A stretch of 20,835 nt of DNA from JBMNTQ01 sp050945815 (GCA_050945815.1 JBMNTQ010000014.1:1-20835); one strand, 5' to 3'; shown: positions 7,217 to 14,731, counted from the stretch's first letter. Translations and numbers: made by a program. The notes: generated from the sequence alone by a model not told the origin.

Positions 7217-8308
7217 ATGAAAATGAGGAAAGTGTTTTTGGTCGTACTGGCATTGATTATGGTCTTTTCGCTTGTCGCCTGCGGCGGCGGCGGAACCACA
7301 GATCCTGAAACTACAGATTCTGAAATCAGTGCCCCCCCCAGTGAGCAACCCAGTGAGACAAATGAAGAGTCCGACCCAAAGAGCGTTGACCCCACAAAAG
7401 AAAAGGATCGTCAGCCGATTGAAATCAAGACGAAAGCGGAAGGCGATGACGTAGTTCTGGGTTTCGTGCTCAAACTGGACACATTCGTTACCTATGTCTG
7501 GAATGCCGCGGAAGCTTTTGGCAAAGAGCATGATAACGTTACCGTCCATTTAGTCGATTCGGAAGCCGACGTGGCCAAGGAGCTACAGGCCGTTGAAAAC
7601 TTTATTCAAATGGGCTGTGATGCCGTTCTGATTCAGCCCACTGATAGCACGGCCTGCGGTCCGCTTTCCGAGGCCTGCACCGCTGCCGGAATCCCCTTGT
7701 TTGCTGTCAACACCAATATTGATGCACCAACCATGGCATACATCGGCTCCGACCACTACTATTCCGGACAGCTCCAGGCTGAATATATTGCCGAAACCAC
7801 CGACGGTACAGGCAATTACGCAATCGTTATGGGCGACCTTGGCTCTGAAGCCGCCCATGCCCGTACCAACGGTGTAAAAGATACTCTGGCCGAGCTTTGC
7901 CCCGATATGAAGTTCATGAAGGAGCAAACTTGTAACTGGGTGCGCGACGAAGCGATAACGGTTGTAGAGAACTGGCTGCAGGCAGAGGATGGCGCTGATA
8001 TCAACTACATCTTCGCTAACAACGATGAAGGTGCCGTCGGTGCAGCCATTGCCTGTCAGGCAATGGGACGTCCAGACATCCAAGTGCTGGGCATCGATGC
8101 CTCGGAGGAAGGTTTGAAGTATGTTGAAGACGGAAGGTTGGTGTTTACTGTCTTCCAGAACGGCTGGGCCCAAGGCTGGGATGGCTGCCAGGCAGCAGTA
8201 GACTTTATCTACGGAAAAGACTTGGGAACCTTTGTAGAAGTCCCCTATGAGCCGGTGCCTGCGGATAGAGTCGAGGAAATCCGGGAATTGCTCGCAGACA
8301 TGATCTAA
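7217..8308 (+). CDS. Ribose-type ABC transporter substrate-binding lipoprotein
   Basis: This 363-residue lipoprotein is the extracellular ligand-binding part of a ribose/galactose-type (periplasmic binding protein family 4, RbsB-like) importer. It has a signal peptide (residues 1-21) with lipobox L-V-A-C22, a flexible acidic linker rich in T, S, E and P (about 27-70), then the two-lobe binding fold starting near V-V-L-G-F-V. Typical family elements are D-A-V-L-I-Q-P-T-D (where RbsB has I-x-N-P), I-G-S-D-H-Y-Y-S-G, F-A-N-N-D-E-G-A-V-G and V-L-G-I-D-A-S. The frame is open from 7172, but AGGAGG (7201-7206) places the start at ATG 7217. It heads an operon with ATPase, permease and a URO-D family protein. 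The ligand is unknown; the family binds sugars, polyols and similar small polar molecules, so a methylated compound of that kind is an inference from context. Confidence 0.9.
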   Translation: MKMRKVFLVVLALIMVFSLVACGGGGTTDPETTDSEISAPPSEQPSETNEESDPKSVDPTKEKDRQPIEIKTKAEGDDVVLGFVLKLDTFVTYVWNAAEAFGKEHDNVTVHLVDSEADVAKELQAVENFIQMGCDAVLIQPTDSTACGPLSEACTAAGIPLFAVNTNIDAPTMAYIGSDHYYSGQLQAEYIAETTDGTGNYAIVMGDLGSEAAHARTNGVKDTLAELCPDMKFMKEQTCNWVRDEAITVVENWLQAEDGADINYIFANNDEGAVGAAIACQAMGRPDIQVLGIDASEEGLKYVEDGRLVFTVFQNGWAQGWDGCQAAVDFIYGKDLGTFVEVPYEPVPADRVEEIRELLADMI

Positions 8309-8329
8309 CCTTTTCGCGGTTACCCCGCA

Positions 8330-8358
8330 TGCAGCAATACTCTCATGGTCTTGCTGCA
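8330..8358 (+). repeat. Intercistronic stem-loop 1
   Basis: TGCAGCAA (8330-8337) pairs with TTGCTGCA (8351-8358) around a 13-base loop, just after the lipoprotein stop. There is no T-run, so it is not a standard terminator. It is the first of two hairpins in this 136-base gap. Confidence 0.5.
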
Positions 8359-8378
8359 ATATTCGGTAATGTATCCAG

Positions 8379-8417
8379 CAACTATTAGCCGAAGGTACGA
8401 TCTTCGGCTAATAGTTG
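8379..8417 (+). repeat. Intercistronic stem-loop 2, 16-bp perfect stem
   Basis: The arms 8379-8394 (CAACTATTAGCCGAAG) and 8402-8417 are perfectly complementary around a 7-base loop. No T-run follows, and the ATPase ribosome site begins 9 bases later. Such hairpins between a binding-protein gene and its transporter genes commonly protect the upstream mRNA and lower downstream expression, which fits the need for more binding protein than pump. That role is inferred. Confidence 0.75.
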
Positions 8418-8425
8418 GCTTTCTG

Positions 8426-8433
8426 AAAGGAGG
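8426..8433 (+). promoter_or_regulatory. Ribosome binding site that fixes a TTG start
   Basis: AAAGGAGG lies 11 bases before TTG 8445. The next in-frame ATG (8466) is too far away, and the family N-terminus begins at the TTG, so TTG is taken as the start of the ATPase gene. Confidence 0.75.
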
Positions 8434-8444
8434 AAAGGTTTACT

Positions 8445-9938
8445 TTGAACGAATATATTTTAGAAATGAACAATATCAGCAAAGGATTTCCGGGCGTGCA
8501 AGCTTTAAACAATGTAACGCTTAAAGTCAAGCGCGGCACCGTTCACGCCCTCATGGGCGAAAACGGCGCCGGGAAATCTACTCTAATGAAGATTCTCATC
8601 GGTCTTTACAAGGAAGACTCAGGAGAAATCATATTTGATGGTGAAAAGCTGCAGATCACCAGCATGAACTATGTGCTGAACAAAGGGATCTCTATGATCT
8701 ATCAGGAACTGAACCCGATTCCGGAGCTGACAGTGGCGGAAAACATCTTTGTGGGCCGCGAACCCAAGACAAAAAGGGTGTTTCTGGATAGAAAGCAGAT
8801 GCTCAAAGATACGCAGGAACTGCTGGATAAACTCAGAATCACCAATATTTCTCCAACAGATAAACTTAAAGATTTGACCGTAGCAAAAAAACAGATGGTA
8901 GAAATCGTTAAAGCTATTTCTTATAATTCTAAGCTGATCATTATGGATGAGCCGACATCATCTCTAACTGAGAACGAATGTGAACACTTATTTAAAATCG
9001 TGGACAGCCTGAAAAAAGAAGGCGTTGTGTTTATCTTTATCACACACAAGATGGATGAGGTGTTTCGAATTGCAGATGAAGTTACCGTTCTGCGTGACGG
9101 CGAATTGATTGGCACCCAGCCGGTTTGCGATACCTGCATTGATACCCTGATTATGATGATGGTGGGCCGGGAGATCACCCAAATGTTTCCAAAGCTGGAG
9201 TGTGTTCCCGGAGATGTTGCCCTTGCAGTACGCAACCTGAGCCGAGAGGGCGAGTTTCGCAACATCAGCTTTGATGCGCGCAGGGGGGAAATTCTGGGTA
9301 TGGCCGGGCTCATTGGAGCCGGACGTACCGAAGTGGTAGAAAGTATATTCGGCTATCGAAAGCTGGATACGGGCGAGATTTATATTGATGGTAAAAAAGT
9401 GGAGATTAACTCGCCCCAGGATGCTATCGAGAATAAAATGGCCCTGTTAACAGAAGACCGAAAAGGCACCGGGCTCTATCTGACTTTGTCCGTACGAGAC
9501 AATATGCTGCTTCCCAGCATCACAAAATACAAAAAGGGTCCTTTTCTCGTCAATAAACTGATGCTGAACTGCTGCAATGAACAGAAAGATGCGCTGGACA
9601 TTAAGACTCCTAGTATGAGTCAAACGATTACTAACCTCTCAGGCGGAAACCAGCAGAAAGTGTTGTTTGCCCGCTGGATGCTGACAGAGCCAGAAATTAT
9701 CATACTGGATGAGCCGACTCGCGGTATTGATGTAGGCGCCAAATCTGAAATCCACCGCCTTGTTTCTGAGTTTGCGGCACAAGGCAAGTGCGTCATTATC
9801 ATATCCTCAGAGATGCCTGAAATACTTGGCATGAGTGATCGGATCTTGGTGATGCACGAAGGCGATCTGGTAGGAATCATCGACCGCAAGGATGCAACAC
9901 AGGAAAAAGTTCTGCAAATGGCTACCGGAATAGCATAA
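8445..9938 (+). CDS. Ribose-type ABC transporter ATP-binding protein (two fused ATPase domains)
   Basis: This 497-residue protein is the duplicated ATPase of an RbsA/MglA-type importer, working at the inner face of the membrane with the permease encoded next. Domain 1 has a full Walker A G-E-N-G-A-G-K-S-T (38-46), Q-loop Y-Q-E-L-N-P (86-91) and Walker B L-I-I-M-D-E-P-T (164-171), but its signature motif is degenerate. Domain 2 has an altered Walker A, G-L-I-G-A-G-R-T-E (288-296, arginine in place of lysine), with an intact signature L-S-G-G-N-Q-Q (398-404) and Walker B I-I-I-L-D-E-P (418-424). This asymmetry is normal for the family, in which one composite site hydrolyses ATP. Length is typical. 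The start is TTG, fixed by AAAGGAGG. It is 15 bases from the permease gene. Confidence 0.95.
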   Translation: MNEYILEMNNISKGFPGVQALNNVTLKVKRGTVHALMGENGAGKSTLMKILIGLYKEDSGEIIFDGEKLQITSMNYVLNKGISMIYQELNPIPELTVAENIFVGREPKTKRVFLDRKQMLKDTQELLDKLRITNISPTDKLKDLTVAKKQMVEIVKAISYNSKLIIMDEPTSSLTENECEHLFKIVDSLKKEGVVFIFITHKMDEVFRIADEVTVLRDGELIGTQPVCDTCIDTLIMMMVGREITQMFPKLECVPGDVALAVRNLSREGEFRNISFDARRGEILGMAGLIGAGRTEVVESIFGYRKLDTGEIYIDGKKVEINSPQDAIENKMALLTEDRKGTGLYLTLSVRDNMLLPSITKYKKGPFLVNKLMLNCCNEQKDALDIKTPSMSQTITNLSGGNQQKVLFARWMLTEPEIIILDEPTRGIDVGAKSEIHRLVSEFAAQGKCVIIISSEMPEILGMSDRILVMHEGDLVGIIDRKDATQEKVLQMATGIA

Positions 9939-9953
9939 TCAGGAGGGTTAGAA

Positions 9954-10943
9954 ATGGAAAAACAAACCGGACAGAAGCAAATAAAAATAGAAGAAAAGGC
10001 TTCCTTTGGAACAAGAGTTCTTGCTATATACTCTAGATTCGGTATATTAATTATACTGCTGCTGATGGTCATCGCAATTACGCTGGCGACAAATAGGTTT
10101 ATCCAACCGCAGAACCTAATCAATATCATTCGCCAGATATCATTTATTGCAATCATCGGCATGGGTGTCACTTTTATCATCATCACCGGAGGAATCGATT
10201 TGTCTTCAGGGTCCGTATGCGGCCTTGTATCCGCCTTAGCTACGATGTCAGGCAAATCTGCCGATAGCCTTGTCGTAGGCCTGCTCGTCGGGCTTGCCAT
10301 CGGTGCTGTCGCCGGATTGATCAACGGCTTTTTCATAGCCAAGACCAAGATCCCTCCCTTCATCGCTACATTGGGTATGATGGAGATTGCCCGCGGTATT
10401 GCGTTGTTGGTTACCAACGGCCGCCCTGTTGGCGGTATCCACCGGGGCTTTGCGTTTCTAGGGGGCGGAGACATCTTTGGAATCCCGGTTCCCATCATTG
10501 TTTTGCTTATCGTCACTGTATTGATGTTTCTATTGCTCAACAAAACACCCTTTGGACGCAAAGTTATGGCTGTAGGCGGCAATGAACAGGCTGCCATAAT
10601 TTCCGGCATCAACGTTGGAAAGATTAAGGTGCTGGTCTATACCTTGGGAGGCTTGCTTGCGGCTGTTGCTGGTATTTTAATGACCGGCCGGGTGGATTCA
10701 GGGCAGCCAACTTTGGGCCTCGGGTATGAGATGGATGCAGTCGCGTCTGCCGTCATCGGCGGTACCAGCCTCTCTGGAGGGGTTGGGTCTATCTGGGGTA
10801 CCTTGGGCGGAGCGCTGGTTATCGGCGTCATCAACAACGGCATGGAGCTTCTGTCTGTTAACGCCTATTGGCAGCAGATTGTAAAGGGAGCGATCATCAT
10901 CGCCGCTGTTGTGCTGGATCAAGCTAAGAACCGCAAAAAATAA
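9954..10943 (+). CDS. Ribose-type ABC transporter permease
   Basis: This 329-residue protein is the membrane-spanning channel of the importer (RbsC-like, branched-chain amino acid/ribose permease fold). It has about eight to ten hydrophobic segments and the family motifs G-G-I-D-L-S-S-G-S (79-87) and the cytoplasmic coupling loop G-G-N-E-Q-A-A-I-I-S-G-I (208-219) that contacts the ATPase. AGGAGGG at 9941-9947 precedes the ATG by 6 bases. Only one permease gene is present, consistent with a homodimer as in the ribose system. The URO-D family gene follows after 32 bases and is very likely co-transcribed. Confidence 0.95.
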   Translation: MEKQTGQKQIKIEEKASFGTRVLAIYSRFGILIILLLMVIAITLATNRFIQPQNLINIIRQISFIAIIGMGVTFIIITGGIDLSSGSVCGLVSALATMSGKSADSLVVGLLVGLAIGAVAGLINGFFIAKTKIPPFIATLGMMEIARGIALLVTNGRPVGGIHRGFAFLGGGDIFGIPVPIIVLLIVTVLMFLLLNKTPFGRKVMAVGGNEQAAIISGINVGKIKVLVYTLGGLLAAVAGILMTGRVDSGQPTLGLGYEMDAVASAVIGGTSLSGGVGSIWGTLGGALVIGVINNGMELLSVNAYWQQIVKGAIIIAAVVLDQAKNRKK

Positions 10944-10975
10944 TCCACAGCAATACAATAGGAGGATAAAGAATA

Positions 10976-12250
10976 ATGATTAAAAACGATATAAAAGTAT
11001 TGCGAAAATTGGCAAAGCAATATGCTGAGATTGCAGCCGACCCTGTCAACGAGCAAAACCGAAAAGCTTGGCATGCGCTGCATAATCTAAAACCTGAGCG
11101 TTGTATGTTTCTAATTGATGAAGTTCCCTGGCAAGAAATGAATGTCAACAATGAACTGACCAACGGGTGTACGGATGAAATAGCCGTACTCCTTGAAGAT
11201 ATGCTGCGCAGGTTGATCTACCGTTACAAGCATTTCCACGATGACTTTGTACATGAGCCCAAGCTCTATGTGCCAATGAAAATCAATGGAATCGGGCCGG
11301 TCAGCGGCTATTCTACAGGCTATGAAGCGTTTCAATATGGGATTGATGCAGTCGACGAAACCCGCGAGGTCTCCGACGACAACGCTGTTACATCCCATCA
11401 TTATTCAGACCTACTACAAACTGAAGAGGATATTGAAAAAATCAAATACCCAGACCTCACCCTAAACGAAGAAGTAACCAACCGTCGAGCAGAGATTGCC
11501 CACGAAGCATTTGATGGAATACTAGAAGTTATCATGGACGGCTATATCCCCTGGCTAAACACCTGGGATGACTTGATCGTGTGGCGTGGGCTGGACAATG
11601 TGCTGGTGGACATGATCGCAGACCCCGACCTGGTGCATAAAACACTGGAACGCATTACCGACGTAAAGCTGGTTGGGTTGCGGCAGCTGGAGGAACGGGG
11701 GCTGCTCGGCCATACACCGCAGCTGGTACATACCTGCGGCGCATGGTGTGATGATTTGCCTGCCGAAGGTTACGACCCAAATAAGCCCCGGGCGAAGGAC
11801 GTTTGGACCTATGGAATGGCCCAAATCCTGACCGAAGTATCCCCTGCCATGCACAAGGAGTTTGAGTTTGATTACGCCAAGAGATGGTATGGGCTGTTTG
11901 GGCATGGTTACTACGGATGCTGTGAGCCGCTGGACGACCGCATGGACCTGGTAAAGGAAATCCCCAATCTGCTAAAAATCTCCGTAAGCGCTTGGGTAAA
12001 GGATTATGATCGGTTTGCTGAAGAACTTGCTGGTGAGTATGTCTATTCCTGTAAGCCAAGCCCTGCCTATCTGACCGAGGCCGGCTGGAACCCAGGTGAT
12101 ATTGAGAAAAACTTGCGCCATATGTACGATGCTGCCAAACGACACGACTGTGCAATGGAATTTACCCTGAAGGACATATCTACCGTCGACTATCACCCGG
12201 AGCATATCTGGAAGTGGGCGGAAATCATGCGCAAGATTATCAACGAGTAA
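10976..12250 (+). CDS. Large uroporphyrinogen decarboxylase (URO-D) family protein, candidate corrinoid-linked methyltransferase
   Basis: This 424-residue soluble protein belongs to the URO-D superfamily but is longer than true HemE or MtaA (about 340). Landmarks are W-L-N-T-W-D-D (193-199), H252-x-C254-x-x-x-C258, the segment H310-G-Y-Y-G-C315-C316-E (residues 310-317), the following I-P-N-L-L-K-I-S-V-S-A-W, and C359-K-P-S-P. The H/C-rich positions around 310-316 and 359 lie where MtaA-type enzymes carry their zinc ligands, but the exact ligand set cannot be assigned. A heme-synthesis role is unlikely: it ends a ribose-type transporter operon and no other heme gene is nearby. With the corrinoid protein and MtaA-like gene downstream, it may demethylate the imported substrate. 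That is inference. AGGAGG at 10960-10965 fixes the ATG. Confidence 0.78.
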   Translation: MIKNDIKVLRKLAKQYAEIAADPVNEQNRKAWHALHNLKPERCMFLIDEVPWQEMNVNNELTNGCTDEIAVLLEDMLRRLIYRYKHFHDDFVHEPKLYVPMKINGIGPVSGYSTGYEAFQYGIDAVDETREVSDDNAVTSHHYSDLLQTEEDIEKIKYPDLTLNEEVTNRRAEIAHEAFDGILEVIMDGYIPWLNTWDDLIVWRGLDNVLVDMIADPDLVHKTLERITDVKLVGLRQLEERGLLGHTPQLVHTCGAWCDDLPAEGYDPNKPRAKDVWTYGMAQILTEVSPAMHKEFEFDYAKRWYGLFGHGYYGCCEPLDDRMDLVKEIPNLLKISVSAWVKDYDRFAEELAGEYVYSCKPSPAYLTEAGWNPGDIEKNLRHMYDAAKRHDCAMEFTLKDISTVDYHPEHIWKWAEIMRKIINE

Positions 12251-12396
12251 ACGGACATACTGCTGTTTTTAACCTGGAAATCATGAAGGCTGGTGCAAAC
12301 TATCTTCTCCAGAGTTCGGCAGGAACTCAATTGCCCAAAGCCTTTTCGTGGTAAAGTCTGGTGAATCTAGGGTTTGCATCCTTGAATAGCCAGATA

Positions 12397-12424
12397 GGGC
12401 TTCCTGCAAGCCCATTCATTCTTT
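12397..12424 (+). terminator. Weak candidate terminator for the transporter operon
   Basis: GGGCTT (12397-12402) pairs with AAGCCC (12408-12413) around a 5-base loop and is followed by a broken T-rich run (ATTCATTCTTT). It is about 150 bases after the URO-D family stop. No better plus-strand terminator is seen. Confidence 0.35.
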
Positions 12425-12440
12425 ACTGAACGACACTTCT

Positions 12441-12477
12441 AAAAAAGGGCATGGGCTATGATCTAGCAGCATGCCCT
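12441..12477 (-). terminator. Minus-strand rho-independent terminator for the corrinoid-protein transcript
   Basis: AGGGCATG (12446-12453) and CATGCCCT (12470-12477) form an 8-bp stem with a 16-base loop. On the minus strand the stem is followed by a T-run (AAAAAA at 12441-12446 on the plus strand). It lies about 215 bases past the corrinoid-protein stop. Confidence 0.6.
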
Positions 12478-12521
12478 ATGAACCTAGCAAAGCGACTCCT
12501 TCTATCGTTTTTTCCCATCAT

Positions 12522-12578
12522 AAGCAAGCAGCTTAGCATCAATGTCTCTCCTTCCTATTGACGCTAAGCTGCTTGCTT
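12522..12578. repeat. Long near-perfect inverted repeat (22-bp arms)
   Basis: The left arm 12522-12543 begins AAGCAAGCAGCTTAGC and pairs with 12557-12578 over 22 positions with a single A/C mismatch. The loop is 13 bases. Neither side has a flanking T-run, so it is not a plain terminator. It lies between convergent genes and could be a barrier hairpin, an RNA-processing site or a short repeated mobile sequence; copies elsewhere in the genome would distinguish these. Confidence 0.7.
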
Positions 12579-12692
12579 GCTGTCCAATACCTGCGCGCCT
12601 CTTTTGAAAGGCTTATTGCGAAAACCAGAACCGCCGGCTCATAGGCCGACGGTCTTATTCTATCTTCCATTTTGCTTACGCGTAATACTATG

Positions 12693-13325
12693 TCAGCTAA
12701 CGAATTCCAATGCCTTTTCTGCCGCAGAGGAAGCATCCACCGTGTAGCAATCTGCACCAATTGAATCACAGAAAGACTGAGACACAGGAGCGCCGCCTAC
12801 CATGATCTTTACCTTATCCCGCATGTCTTTCTCAACAAACAGGTCAACCACCGCCTTCATCTCACCCATGGTTGTCGTGAGAAGTGCGGAGCAGCAGACC
12901 AAATCCGCATCATTGGCTATGGCTGCATCCAAGAACTGGTTCTTGTCTACGTCCGTTCCGAGGTCAATCACCTCGATGCCCACGCTCTCGATCATCATTT
13001 TGACCAAATTTTTGCCGATATCGTGCAGATCGCCCTTCACTGTACCAATAATGGCTACGCCCTTCGCTTTATGGTTGGACGCCTGGAGGCTAGGCTTGAG
13101 CAATTCAATCCCCGCGTTCATCGCCCGGGCAGCTACCAACACTTCAGGAACAAATACTTCGTTTTCCTTAAATTTAGCTCCCACTACTGCCATGGCCGCC
13201 ATCAAACCGTCGTTCAGTATTTGTTCAGCAGGAATACCCTCCTCTAGCGCCTGGGACACTAATTCTTTTACAACTTTGACTCTTCCAGCCTGCATTTTTT
13301 CATTGATGTCATCGATAATGCTCAT
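12693..13325 (-). CDS. Corrinoid (vitamin B12-binding) protein of a methyltransferase system
   Basis: This 210-residue protein is a MtaC/MtbC/MttC-type corrinoid carrier that accepts a methyl group on cobalt and hands it to a second methyltransferase. Residues 1-88 form the helical cap domain of B12-dependent methionine synthase type. The B12 fold follows, with the signature D99-x-H101-x-x-G104 in G-D-L-H-D-I-G-K-N (H101 is the lower cobalt ligand), then S-A-L-L-T-T-T-M (146-153) and G-G-A-P-V (177-181). Length matches the family. The frame is open upstream to 13544, but AAAGGAG (plus-strand 13333-13339) places the start at ATG 13325. It is downstream of, and in the same direction as, the PocR-AraC gene, with a 122-base gap holding its own promoter-like signal. 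Confidence 0.95.
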   Translation of the reverse strand: MSIIDDINEKMQAGRVKVVKELVSQALEEGIPAEQILNDGLMAAMAVVGAKFKENEVFVPEVLVAARAMNAGIELLKPSLQASNHKAKGVAIIGTVKGDLHDIGKNLVKMMIESVGIEVIDLGTDVDKNQFLDAAIANDADLVCCSALLTTTMGEMKAVVDLFVEKDMRDKVKIMVGGAPVSQSFCDSIGADCYTVDASSAAEKALEFVS

Positions 13326-13341
13326 GCTTCCACTCCTTTGC

Positions 13342-13412
13342 ACAGATATGTTAAAAAGACTATACAGATAGGCTATATTGATATCATAGCAAATCTGTAG
13401 CACACAATCTGT
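13342..13412. repeat. Four copies of the ACAGAT core in the corrinoid-protein promoter region
   Basis: ACAGATA occurs at 13342-13348 and 13364-13370 on the plus strand. The inverse form AATCTGT (ACAGATT on the minus strand) occurs at 13392-13398 and 13406-13412. The latter pair is a direct repeat with 14-base periodicity, immediately upstream of the extended -10. The arrangement resembles a set of regulator half-sites, plausibly for the adjacent PocR-AraC protein. Confidence 0.45.
13383..13391 (-). promoter_or_regulatory. Extended -10 promoter for the corrinoid-protein gene
   Basis: On the minus strand TG-C-TATGAT is an extended -10. The -35 position is poor, as expected for a promoter needing an activator. 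Predicted transcription start is near 13376, about 50 bases before the ATG. Confidence 0.45.
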
Positions 13413-13447
13413 TACTTTATTTGACTTTTTAGTAGTTTCTAAAGGAG

Positions 13448-14653
13448 TTAACGCAGAGCTAGGTTGTCTCGATATCTTTTCGGTGTTACGCCCACATATT
13501 TTTTGAATACTTTGGAGAAATAGCTTTGGTCTTCGAAGCAGCAATTATAGGCAATCTCAGCTAGGCTTAAGGAAGGGAGAGCCAGCATTTCCTTGCTCTT
13601 TTCAATGCGGACTTGGTTAATATAAGACGTGATATTCATGCCGGTTTCGTTTTTGAATATGCTGCTCAAGTAAGATTTGCTCAGGTATACCCGGCCGGCC
13701 AGTTCGTCCAAAGTCAGCTTGGTGTTATACTCGTTTTTGATGATCTCCATCACCTTATAAATGACGTCGGAGTGTTTGACATTGACATAATCGAAAGAGG
13801 CGGCTATAAAGCTGCGTATGATATCGGATAGCCAGATGCTCAGATCCTCGATGGACTCTAAATCCTTGATTTCCAGGATGTAGTTGGTGTTGTAGTGGAA
13901 GATTTCAGCCACGTCTGCCCCAGCAGCAATTGCCGAGCGGGAAAGGGACACGATCAATTCCAACACACGCGCTTTAATCAAGTCTAAATCACAATCACTG
14001 AAAACATAAATATAGCTTAGAAGTTGGTTTAGCAACTCCCTCGCGCCTTTTTGGTTCTTGTGGCTGATCAGATTCTGAAGTTCGGATTCGGCTTCGATGA
14101 TGTAGGAATAATCCTTCTCATCTTCATATTGTTCACGCACTTCATATAATGTATCTAGGAATTTATTCTTCTTAAAAGCATGATAACGGGAGCCTTGGCT
14201 GCTCGGTGCAATCCCCCGAACGGATAAGCTCATGATCTCGGCCAGATGGTGGATTTGAGTCGTGGAGAGCTTAGGCAGGCAAGCAATGATTTTCCCAAAT
14301 TCCTCGTTTTTGTTTTCATACAATACATCCACCAGTTTCCCCATAACGACCGGGCCAAACACAATACCGCCCTCTAGCTGTCCTGCCTCGGAGGTGACGG
14401 ATGCAGCAATAAACACAAGCCCCGCCGGGCAATAGTAGATAAAACGCCCGCCCCAGCGATGTGCCTCCCGCATACCATATCGGTGGACCAGATAGTTGTC
14501 ACGACGATTGACGGGACAGGTCTCACACAGCGAATCCTCCGGCATGAAAAATTCCCCATGCAACTCTTTTATTTCAAAAAAATTGCATTGAGCGCCGAGA
14601 AGCTTGGTGTAGCTTTTACATAAAGCTAGATAATCATCGATTAATTCCTTCAT
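13448..14653 (-). CDS. AraC-family transcriptional regulator with PocR-type sensory domain
   Basis: This 401-residue cytoplasmic DNA-binding protein probably controls the methyl-transfer genes. The N-terminal part (about 1-150) looks like a PocR domain, with conserved cysteines C12, C23, C43-x-x-C46 and C75 in Y-Y-C-P-A-G-L, and G-G-I-V-F-G-P-V following. PocR domains occur in regulators of B12- and propanediol-related genes and are thought to sense small ligands; a metal or cofactor role for the cysteines is a guess. A helical middle region leads to the AraC DNA-binding domain (295-401), with two helix-turn-helix units (L-A-G-R-V-Y-L-S-K-S-Y-L and I-A-Y-N-C-C-F-E-D-Q-S-Y-F). A GAGGGA site precedes the ATG. 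It is divergent from the DUF2284 gene and upstream of the corrinoid-protein gene. Confidence 0.88.
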   Translation of the reverse strand: MKELIDDYLALCKSYTKLLGAQCNFFEIKELHGEFFMPEDSLCETCPVNRRDNYLVHRYGMREAHRWGGRFIYYCPAGLVFIAASVTSEAGQLEGGIVFGPVVMGKLVDVLYENKNEEFGKIIACLPKLSTTQIHHLAEIMSLSVRGIAPSSQGSRYHAFKKNKFLDTLYEVREQYEDEKDYSYIIEAESELQNLISHKNQKGARELLNQLLSYIYVFSDCDLDLIKARVLELIVSLSRSAIAAGADVAEIFHYNTNYILEIKDLESIEDLSIWLSDIIRSFIAASFDYVNVKHSDVIYKVMEIIKNEYNTKLTLDELAGRVYLSKSYLSSIFKNETGMNITSYINQVRIEKSKEMLALPSLSLAEIAYNCCFEDQSYFSKVFKKYVGVTPKRYRDNLALR

Positions 14654-14693
14654 CTATGGATCCCTCAAAATCAAAAGTTGTTTGCTCTTTGTA

Positions 14694-14722
14694 ATTATAC
14701 CAAATTTCCACCAATTTTCCAA
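14694..14722 (-). promoter_or_regulatory. Promoter of the PocR-AraC regulator
   Basis: On the minus strand TTGGAA (14717-14722) and a perfect TATAAT (14694-14699) are separated by exactly 17 bases. The start of transcription would be about 33 bases before the ATG at 14653. Confidence 0.7.
14700..14721 (-). repeat. Tandem 11-bp direct repeat filling the spacer of the regulator promoter
   Basis: On the minus strand TGGAAAATTGG (14711-14721) is followed directly by TGGAAATTTGG (14700-14710), 10 of 11 bases identical. The pair fills the spacer between -35 and -10 and overlaps the -35. AraC-type proteins bind direct repeats, so this is a candidate autoregulatory site where binding would block RNA polymerase. 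Confidence 0.5.
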
Positions 14723-14731
14723 ACTTAATAC

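Larger units (their letters stand above)
12251..12692. other. Gene-free convergent interval
   Basis: These 442 bases separate the convergent URO-D and corrinoid-protein genes. No gene is supported. It contains a weak plus-strand hairpin, a minus-strand terminator and a long hairpin, each listed separately. Confidence 0.55.

Noticed and set aside
7583..8359. 258-codon minus-strand open frame across the binding-protein gene
   Set aside because: It is a shadow of the well-supported lipoprotein coding frame, with no start signal.
9620..10612. 330-codon minus-strand open frame across the ATPase and permease genes
   Set aside because: It spans two recognisable plus-strand transporter genes and its proline/serine/isoleucine-rich translation is typical of antisense reading.
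10976..12250. Heme-pathway uroporphyrinogen decarboxylase (hemE)
   Set aside because: The protein is too long, lacks the HemE N-terminal signature, and sits in a transporter/corrinoid context without other heme genes.
12251..12692. Possible cobalamin riboswitch near the corrinoid genes
   Set aside because: No B12-box or other conserved riboswitch core was found here or in the other leaders of the locus.
13326..13544. 73-residue N-terminal extension of the corrinoid protein
   Set aside because: It would overlap the end of the regulator gene and contains the promoter-like region; AAAGGAG sits right before ATG 13325.
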